Of a stretch of DNA of 64,000 nucleotides, positions 59,226 to 64,000 are shown piece by piece; the stretch's first letter is position 1, and each line of letters opens with the position of its first letter. Source of the stretch: Nitratireductor soli. GTDB lineage: Bacteria; Pseudomonadota; Alphaproteobacteria; Rhizobiales; Rhizobiaceae. The notes beneath the pieces were generated by a model. That model was not told where the DNA came from, ran no database searches, and saw nothing but the letters and a program-made list of their open reading frames with translations. The position numbers were made by a program, and so were the translations under genes. The stretch spans positions 1-64,000 of the forward strand of contig NZ_LFVY01000020.1 of the NCBI RefSeq assembly GCF_001050155.1. Direction: 5' to 3'.

Positions 59226-59672
59226 ATGAAGAACACATTGGCACTCGCGGCGGTGGGCTTGTTGCTTGCCGGATGCATTTCGCAGGACGTGAAACTCTAT
59301 CCTGTCGAAGGACCGCTCGCCGGGCAGGTTCCGCTTCCAGTGGTCCAGGCCAAGGCCGTCGGCGTGGAGACCAACAGCGGTCCACTGTCGCTGACACTGC
59401 CAAGCGGCGAGAAATGCCAGGGCACATGGTCTTCTGTCGCTCCGAGGTTTCAGACCGTTTCGACAGGATCGCTTTTCAGCAGCTACGGCGGTGCGATCTT
59501 TGGGTCGGGCGTCACGACTGGCAATGTGGCCGGCGTGAATAAGGGACACGCATTCCTGTCATGCTCGGCCGGCACCACGATTGATGCCGAGTTCTTCACC
59601 GGCAGCGGCACCGCCAACGGCTACGGTATCGCCAAGGACAGCCAGGGCAACGTCTACAAGATGCTCTTCTAG
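59226..59672 (+). CDS. Lipoprotein encoded next to the repressor (probable lysogenic-conversion gene)
   Basis: 148 residues from MKNTLALAAVGLLLAGCISQ with a lipobox (LLAGC). The mature part is Ser/Gly/Thr-rich with two more cysteines (EKCQGTW, AFLSCSAG) and YGIAKDSQGNVYKMLF at the end. It is in the lysogen-expressed direction, followed by a terminator, and outside the lytic operon. Roles such as superinfection exclusion or envelope change are inferred from position only. Confidence 0.78.
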   Translation: MKNTLALAAVGLLLAGCISQDVKLYPVEGPLAGQVPLPVVQAKAVGVETNSGPLSLTLPSGEKCQGTWSSVAPRFQTVSTGSLFSSYGGAIFGSGVTTGNVAGVNKGHAFLSCSAGTTIDAEFFTGSGTANGYGIAKDSQGNVYKMLF

Positions 59673-59675
59673 CAG

Positions 59676-59698
59676 CGGACACTTATTGTCCGGGTTTT
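59676..59698 (+). terminator. Terminator after the lipoprotein gene
   Basis: CGGACA-CTTAT-TGTCCG (59676-59692) followed by GGTTTTC, starting three bases after the stop codon. Confidence 0.7.
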
Positions 59699-60110
59699 CG
59701 CCGGCCTTTCGAGCGATAAGCTACTGTTTCAATGAATGTTTCTGGCCGCCTCAAGCAAGGTATCCGATGATCGGGAACTTAAAATTGCCTTCGCTGTCGG
59801 TTTTGGCGTCGCCAGGTGCGCGCGTCGGATGCGTCGCTTCAAAACGAAATGCCTTGTTCCCTGCGGCTTTGAGGCGCGTTTGAAAGCTTCTCGTCGATTT
59901 TGAAAGTCCGATTGAGCCTTTCGCCCTTCCGCGCCATCGATCGCCGGGATCAGCCGTTTTCCCGGCGATCAGGTGACAAACGCGCTCCCCACGTTCCCCG
60001 CCGCGTCCCCACATTAACCCATTGTTCTACCTGACACTTCCCCACCGAACCACGCCTCTCTCCGCGTGTCCCCGGAACTCCAGTATCTGGTGACAAACTA
60101 CATCGGTCGC
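59699..60110. other. Non-coding right-end region of the prophage
   Basis: No convincing gene was found. Motifs of the terminal repeat type (GCGTTTGAAAG near 59876, GGTGACAAACGCG near 59970, CGGTCGCGCGTTTC at 60104-60117) are scattered here and may be internal transposase sites. A short minus-strand frame at about 59760-59900 gives SFQTRLKAAGNKAFRFEATH, possibly a decayed gene end. Confidence 0.4.
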
Positions 60111-60190
60111 GCGTTTCAAAGCACCGCTACTGGGTTCGTGCTGCTCCAAAACCTGCTGTCAAAGTTCCAGAAACGCGCGACCGGCTACAA
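60111..60190. repeat. Prophage right end: inverted terminal repeat
   Basis: GCGTTTCAAAGCACCGCTAC (60111-60130), nine unmatched bases, and a 51-base block (60140-60190) ending CGCGCGACCGGCTACAA mirror the left end exactly. The final CA at 60188-60189 agrees with the 5'-TG...CA-3' ends of Mu-type elements. Confidence 0.88.
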
Positions 60191-60450
60191 TGAGCGAGCC
60201 GTTCAGCGTGGGCTTCGATCTTTTCGGGCTGTGTCAGTTTCAATTCGCGTCGGCGATATTGCCTGCGCTCAACCCAGTTGTGGATCGGAGTTATCCCAAT
60301 GCTAGATTGTATAATCTTCGCCCTGCAAACAGTCGTGTCGGGAAAAAATGTTGCGCGGGGGGATCGAGAGATCCGGTAGGCAGCGGAGGGCGATCCTTGC
60401 GGGTCGGCCTTTTTTGTGCCGATCATGCTGCCGGATCGGGGGATCGCGCC
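60191..60450. other. Short region beyond the prophage end
   Basis: It contains a perfect -10 hexamer TATAAT (60310-60315) with no good -35, and the hairpin GGATC-GAGA-GATCC near 60360, upstream of the membrane-protein gene. A frame starting at ATG 60190 is open into that gene, but its sequence looks non-coding. Confidence 0.4.
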
Positions 60451-60831
60451 ATGGGCAAGCAAGAAATCCAGAAGTTGATCGACGAGGAGAAGCCCGGGTT
60501 TGACTACGCGCGGATGTTTCTGACGACAGTCGCGTGGTGGACTGTTCTAATTTTCGTGGCGTCCGCTATCCTTGGCAAGCCAGTGACGATGACGTGGGCG
60601 ATTTGGGTTCTTGCCCCTCTTTGGCTCGTCGGAGCTTTGTTCGGCATCTATCTCGCGTTCCGCCTCAATTTTCTGACGGAAAGGATTAGCGATGACCTCT
60701 TGGATGGCGCCGCAGGGATGCCCGTCTGGCTTCGATGGCCGTTCCGGCTGGTTGTCGCCATGATGCCCCTTGCCTGTTCGTCTATTGTGGTCTGGGCGCT
60801 GTTATTCGCCAACCTTGGGACTGCGAGGTGA
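60451..60831 (+). CDS. Small two- to three-span membrane protein of the outer island
   Basis: 126 residues from MGKQEIQKLIDEEKPGFDYA. Hydrophobic helices run at about 25-45 (TTVAWWTVLIFVASAILGKP), 48-68 (TMTWAIWVLAPLWLVGALFG) and 98-122 (FRLVVAMMPLACSSIVVWAL). It lies between the prophage end and the repeated tRNA fragment, so it is probably cargo of the older island. The function is unknown. Confidence 0.65.
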   Translation: MGKQEIQKLIDEEKPGFDYARMFLTTVAWWTVLIFVASAILGKPVTMTWAIWVLAPLWLVGALFGIYLAFRLNFLTERISDDLLDGAAGMPVWLRWPFRLVVAMMPLACSSIVVWALLFANLGTAR

Positions 60832-60838
60832 TCAGAAA

Positions 60839-60866
60839 TGGGAGGCCGCCGGGCCTCCCTTTCGCT
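60839..60866 (+). terminator. Terminator after the membrane-protein gene
   Basis: GGGAGGC-CGCCG-GGCCTCCC followed by TTTCG, directly after the stop codon region. Confidence 0.65.
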
Positions 60867-60954
60867 GCTCAAAGTTTGAAAGTTCTACGGGCCCTTACGG
60901 ACCCTTTTCGGTTGCTTTTTTCTAAATATTTGATTTAATTAATTTTTTACGCGT

Positions 60955-60968
60955 CTCCGGGCCCACCA
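60955..60968 (+). repeat. Putative attR: copy of the tRNA 3' end
   Basis: CTCCGGGCCCACCA, identical to the last 14 bases of the tRNA at 24172-24185, preceded by an AT-rich stretch (TTTGATTTAATTAATTTTTT) unlike the surrounding DNA. It fits a residual attachment site. Confidence 0.55.
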
Positions 60969-61179
60969 TTCTCCATATCTCACGGCCGTTCGCTTCGCTC
61001 ACGCCTCCGATGGGGCGGGCGAAAGCCCGGGCCGCAGTCGCGGCCTTGTTTCGGTTCGAGGGTTCTCCTCTCACCTCCACCAAAACCCTTATGCCACAAG
61101 GCGCCCATGGGTGGAACAGGCTCCATCCTTCGGTCGTTGAGACGTGCCGTCCGGGGCAATGGAGCATATTTATCTCACG
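60969..61179. other. Intergenic region after the island junction
   Basis: GC-rich, no gene supported. Open frames here lack family-like sequence. It is presumably the original host DNA downstream of the tRNA. Confidence 0.4.
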
Positions 61180-61674
61180 TCAATGATCGTGTCCTGCGTG
61201 GCTGTGGGCGCGGGCGTTGGGAGCCTCCACGGAAACGTGGATTTCCATATGGCCGGTGTCGAATTCGAGTTCGATTTCGAATTCATCGCCTTGTTTGAGC
61301 GGCGCGCCGAGACCGTCAAGGCGGATTGCCGCTCCCTCGGGCATGAGCGCCATCTTGCCGCCGGCCTTGACCGGAACCGACGGCAATATTTCATAGACGC
61401 CTTCACCGGCGCTGTTCAGCCGGAAGCCGACCAGAGCCGTGTCGCTGCCGACGGCGCTGTCGCCGCCGACAAGTTGCGCGTCGCGCGCTCCGCTGTTTTC
61501 GATGTCGCAGAAGACATAGGCGGTTCCACCATCGGTGGCGCGGGTCCATGCATGGACGACGCGCAAACCCTGCAGAGTGCCGACATGGTGATCATGGTCC
61601 TCAGCGGCGGCGGACGCGGCGAAGGTCAACGCGGCAGCGGTGGCTATGCTGGCAACGGCAAGGCGGTGGATCAT
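61180..61674 (-). CDS. PCuAC-like periplasmic protein with His-rich ends
   Basis: 164 residues from MIHRLAVASIATAAALTFAA (signal peptide). The PCuAC fold is recognisable (VVHAWTRATDGGTAYVFCDI, LPSVPVKAGGKMALMPEGAA, GLGAPLKQGDEFEIELEFDT). The usual H-x10-M-x21-H-x-M copper ligands are not present at the expected places; FR, IL and IRL stand there instead. Histidine clusters at the mature start (EDHDHH) and C-terminus (AHSHAGHDH) could bind metal. It follows the ABC permease gene and probably belongs to the same metal-related operon. Confidence 0.72.
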   Translation of the reverse strand: MIHRLAVASIATAAALTFAASAAAEDHDHHVGTLQGLRVVHAWTRATDGGTAYVFCDIENSGARDAQLVGGDSAVGSDTALVGFRLNSAGEGVYEILPSVPVKAGGKMALMPEGAAIRLDGLGAPLKQGDEFEIELEFDTGHMEIHVSVEAPNARAHSHAGHDH

Positions 61675-61838
61675 GGTGATTCTCCTGTCAGGCCCGATGG
61701 CCGGTTTGTGACGTCGTTTCAACTAAGCGAGGAAAGCTGCAATCAGATGAAATCCAGGCGCGGGCCGGGTGTGCATATGCGTGTGTGCAGCTTAGGCGGT
61801 GATCGTGCAGGAACCCATTTCTTTGCCGCACGCCGCGA

Positions 61839-63161
61839 CTAGCCGCGAAGATCCGGCACCACAGGACGTGCCAGGACGATCGCCGCCGGCATCAAGGCCA
61901 TCAGGATGGTGGCACTGACGAAGGCGGCGACCAGGTGAAACTCGGGCCAGGCCAGGCTGGCCTCGATGAGGATTTCGGTGCGCGCCGAGACGATGCGCGA
62001 AATGATGCCGGCGGCGGCCAGGCCGAGCGCGACGCCGAGCAAGGCGCCGACGGCGACGAGGGCGGCGGCGACGCACCACACCACGGCGAAGACGAAGCGC
62101 CGTTCGGCGCCCAGCGCGCGCAAGAGCGCCAACTGGCGGGAAAACAGGCGGGTGAGGATGACGAGGCCGGTGAGGACGCCGGCTGCGACCAGCATCTGGG
62201 TGACGATGGCGAGCACCGACATGATCCGGCGCACATCGCCGAGGAGCCCGTGCAGGCGGGCAAGCACGGCGCCGGGAAAGAAGGCCATGGTGTCGGCCCG
62301 CGTGAACTCGGATTGCAGAGCGTAATTGGCCCACAGGGCTTCGGCGTGAACCAGAATGGCCGGGGTGCCGGGAAAATAGGCGGGATCGAAGGGCGGGCCG
62401 AGCCGGCCGGCATTTTCCGGCGCGTGGCCGTCGGCCAGACCATGCACCGCCCAGACCGCCTCGACGGGAACGAGGATCGCCCGGTCCCAGGGGCTGCCGG
62501 TGCGCCGCATGCGGCCGACGACGGTGTATTCGTGGCCGGCATGGGCGCCTTGTTCCACCGCATCGCCAATGCCGTGGTCGGCGGTGAAACGGCCACCGGG
62601 CGCCACAGGCGCCGAGAAGCCGGCGACCGCCTCGCGCGGGTCGGCGAAGGCGCGGCCCTCCAGAAGGTCGCCGGCGAGGTGGGCGATGAACGCCTGCGTC
62701 GTGCCCACCACCGGTGCGCCGGCATGGGAATCGCCAAAGGCGATGGGGGCGGCGAGCGCCACGTCGGGATGCCCGGCGATCTGGTCATAGATCTCGCCGG
62801 ACAGGAGCGGCACGTCGGACGGCTGCAGATAGACGGCGGCCATCAGCATGGTCACCTCGCTGCCGGGAGCGGAGACGACAAGATCGAACTTTTCCGCTGC
62901 CCGCGCGGTGCCCTGGCGCAGGGCGCGCTCCTGGGCGATCAGGCCGACGCCGATGCCGATCGAAGTGGCGATCAGCAGCGCAAACAGGAGGCTGGCCCAG
63001 CGAAAGCGCCACAGCATGGCGCCGGCCAGGCCGTAGGGCCGGTAGCCGCGCGTGACGGCGACGCCGGTGAGAAGGGCGGGGGCGAAAAGCAGGGCGAACC
63101 ACAGCGCGTCCTGCACGCCCGGCGCAAGCAGGTTCCACCAATCGGAGAGGATGTCAGGCAT
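61839..63161 (-). CDS. ABC transporter permease, FtsX/MacB-like
   Basis: 440 residues. Membrane helices lie near residues 20-40, 55-75, 315-340, 365-390 and 410-432 (VQDALWFALLFAPALLTGVA, ASLLFALLIATSIGIGVGLI, VVWCVAAALVAVGALLGVAL). A large periplasmic domain (about 80-305) lies between the second and third, as in MacB/LolC type permeases. It works with the ATPase encoded just upstream (8-base overlap). These proteins usually act mechanically on periplasmic partners; the substrate is unknown. Confidence 0.82.
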   Translation of the reverse strand: MPDILSDWWNLLAPGVQDALWFALLFAPALLTGVAVTRGYRPYGLAGAMLWRFRWASLLFALLIATSIGIGVGLIAQERALRQGTARAAEKFDLVVSAPGSEVTMLMAAVYLQPSDVPLLSGEIYDQIAGHPDVALAAPIAFGDSHAGAPVVGTTQAFIAHLAGDLLEGRAFADPREAVAGFSAPVAPGGRFTADHGIGDAVEQGAHAGHEYTVVGRMRRTGSPWDRAILVPVEAVWAVHGLADGHAPENAGRLGPPFDPAYFPGTPAILVHAEALWANYALQSEFTRADTMAFFPGAVLARLHGLLGDVRRIMSVLAIVTQMLVAAGVLTGLVILTRLFSRQLALLRALGAERRFVFAVVWCVAAALVAVGALLGVALGLAAAGIISRIVSARTEILIEASLAWPEFHLVAAFVSATILMALMPAAIVLARPVVPDLRG

Positions 63162-63852
63162 GAACCGGCTCGTCGCGTTGCAGGCGGCCGTCGGCGATGT
63201 CGATCACCCGGTCCATGCGGCGGTGCAGCGCCGCATCGTGGCTGACGGCGATCAGCGTCTTGCCGGTGGCGCGGGCAAGGTCGGCGAGATCGGCGATCAG
63301 GCGGTCTGCGGCGGCGCGGTCGAGGCTGGCGGTCGGCTCGTCGGCGAGGATGATGGCCGGGTCGTGGGCCAGGGCGCGGGCGATGGCGACACGCTGGCGC
63401 TCGCCGCCGGAGAAGCTGCGCACGGTGCGGGCCTGACCGGGTTCGATGCCCAGACGGGCAAGCAATTCCTCGGCGCGGTCGCGGATCGCCGCGCGTTCGC
63501 CGGCCGGCGCGTAGCTGGCGGCGATGGACGCGTTGGCCGCGGCGCCCAACTCCTCGAACAGCAGGAAGTCCTGGAACACCATGCCGATATGGGCACGGCG
63601 GAAGCCGGTTCGGGCGGCATCGCCGCCGGCGGCGCCCCGGCCGGTCAGAGCGTGCTCGCCCCAGCGCACACTGCCCTCGACGCGCGGCAGAAGGCCGGCC
63701 AAGACGTGGAGGAAGGTGGATTTGCCGGCACCTGAGGGGCCGCGAATGCCGAGCCGGATGCCGGGCTCGGACGTGAAGCGGTCGATTTCGAGGATGGCGC
63801 GGCCGCGCTGGCTGCGGACCACCAGCCCATCGACCCACAGCGACAAGGCCAT
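63154..63852 (-). CDS. ABC transporter ATP-binding protein, LolD/MacB-like
   Basis: 232 residues. Walker A (GIRGPSGAGKSTFLHVLAGL), Q-loop (IGMVFQDFLLFEELG), signature (RSFSGGERQRVAIARALAHD), Walker B (PAIILADEPTASLD) and H-loop (TLIAVSHDAALH) are all intact. It energises the permease encoded by the next gene. Gene order (unknown protein, ATPase, permease, metal-binding-like protein) recalls Zur-controlled ABC loci in other proteobacteria, but no Zur box is in view. Confidence 0.92.
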   Translation of the reverse strand: MALSLWVDGLVVRSQRGRAILEIDRFTSEPGIRLGIRGPSGAGKSTFLHVLAGLLPRVEGSVRWGEHALTGRGAAGGDAARTGFRRAHIGMVFQDFLLFEELGAAANASIAASYAPAGERAAIRDRAEELLARLGIEPGQARTVRSFSGGERQRVAIARALAHDPAIILADEPTASLDRAAADRLIADLADLARATGKTLIAVSHDAALHRRMDRVIDIADGRLQRDEPVHA

Positions 63853-63854
63853 GA

Positions 63855-64000
63855 TCAGCCGCGCTCGTAGACGGCTTCGCGCAGCCTGACGCGGCTGACG
63901 AAGCCGGTTTCCGCATCCTTGAAGGCGCCGAGTTCCAGCGTGCCGCGCGTCACCAGCCGCACGTTGAACGGCATCACGTCGAGCGTCCGCTTGGTGTAGA
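63855..64000 (-). CDS. Unknown protein, C-terminal 47 residues (cut by the window end)
   Basis: The visible end reads LDVMPFNVRLVTRGTLELGA, then FKDAETGFVSRVRLREAVYE and RG before the stop. It overlaps neither neighbour but ends only a few bases before the ATPase start, so it is the upstream gene of this operon. A DUF3299-like secreted protein is possible from context (such genes sit with this ABC type), but the fragment is too short to decide. Confidence 0.55.
   Translation of the reverse strand, partial: YTKRTLDVMPFNVRLVTRGTLELGAFKDAETGFVSRVRLREAVYERG

Larger units (their letters stand above)
24226..60190. mobile_element. Complete Mu-like transposable prophage with HK97-type head and lambda-type tail
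   Basis: Bounded by 51-bp perfect inverted repeats (24226-24276 and 60140-60190). Early genes lie at the right end: repressor and Ner-like gene diverge at about 58450-58600, then MuA, MuB, GemA and a Mor-type activator. Lysis, packaging, head and tail genes follow leftward on the minus strand with start-stop overlaps throughout. No interruption was seen in any essential gene (transposase, MuB, terminase, portal, protease, capsid, tape measure, J), so the element may be inducible. Confidence 0.92.

Noticed and set aside
59751-60014. 87-codon minus-strand frame near the prophage right end
   Set aside because: No ribosome-binding site and no recognisable family; the last 50 residues look faintly protein-like, so it is mentioned only as a possible decayed gene end.
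60190-60450. Upstream extension of the membrane-protein frame starting at ATG 60190
   Set aside because: The first 87 codons start inside the prophage end and give no membrane or domain pattern; the ATG at 60451 matches the start of the hydrophobic protein.
1-64000. CRISPR arrays
   Set aside because: No series of regularly spaced direct repeats was seen; the repeats found are pairs or terminal repeats.

Overview
The window looks like the chromosome of an alphaproteobacterium, most likely of the order Hyphomicrobiales (Rhizobiales). The grounds are high GC, the gene families (HlyU-domain, DUF599, YcgN, ppx-rlmE pair, GT90 LPS enzyme), rhizobial-style intergenic repeats and a Mu-like phage of the kind found in that group. 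It has two host flanks (1-24185 and about 60970-64000) around a complete-looking transposable prophage of about 36 kb (24226-60190).

Left host flank. It starts with a frameshifted IS3-family orfA scrap and a large autotransporter (286-2994). A small gene broken by an in-frame stop and tRNA-Gln(CUG) follow. Next come a Ppx/GppA phosphatase translationally coupled to rlmE, a GT90 glycosyltransferase, a DHA2 exporter, guaB, an HlyU-domain protein and a DUF599 membrane protein. A TetR regulator with a double-palindrome operator, glyoxalase-fold proteins and an FKBP isomerase lead into an ECF42-type sigma-factor locus (14155-18491). There, two YciI/DGPF genes and one VOC gene each carry the same TGTCGG-N17-CGTC promoter-like element, which suggests a small regulon not defined by annotation alone. 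pyrE, a Pro/Glu-rich OmpA protein, YcgN, a SnoaL-like protein, a small secreted basic protein and a SIMPL-domain protein precede a CAU-anticodon tRNA at 24109-24185.

Prophage. Perfect 51-bp inverted ends (80 bp with an inner block) bound it. Early genes start at the right end. A repressor at 58597 diverges from a Ner-like gene. Leftward on the minus strand follow a DnaA-domain-like protein, a ParB-like protein, MuA transposase, MuB ATPase, a second DnaA-domain-IV protein, DUF3164, GemA and a Mor-type activator. The late genes are lysin, Rz/Rz1 spanins, a DksA/TraR zinc finger, the Mu packaging set (DUF2730, gp26-like, DUF3486, terminase), an HK97-type head (portal fused to a MuF domain, protease, capsid) and a lambda/sipho-type tail. 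The tail set includes a frameshifted assembly chaperone, tape measure, J protein and fibres. Replication is therefore Mu-type while the virion is HK97/lambda-type. Two near-identical 49-bp elements precede the capsid and tail modules, and a related dyad precedes the lysis module; these are candidate late promoters for the Mor-type activator. A lipoprotein gene lies between the repressor and the right end as probable lysogenic cargo.

Right junction and right flank. The last 14 bp of the tRNA recur at 60955-60968. The prophage therefore seems to sit inside the remnant of an older tRNA-targeted island, of which about 760 bp with one membrane-protein gene survives. Beyond it is an operon on the minus strand: an unknown protein cut by the window end, an ABC ATPase, an FtsX-like permease and a PCuAC-like protein with His-rich ends, possibly a metal-related system.
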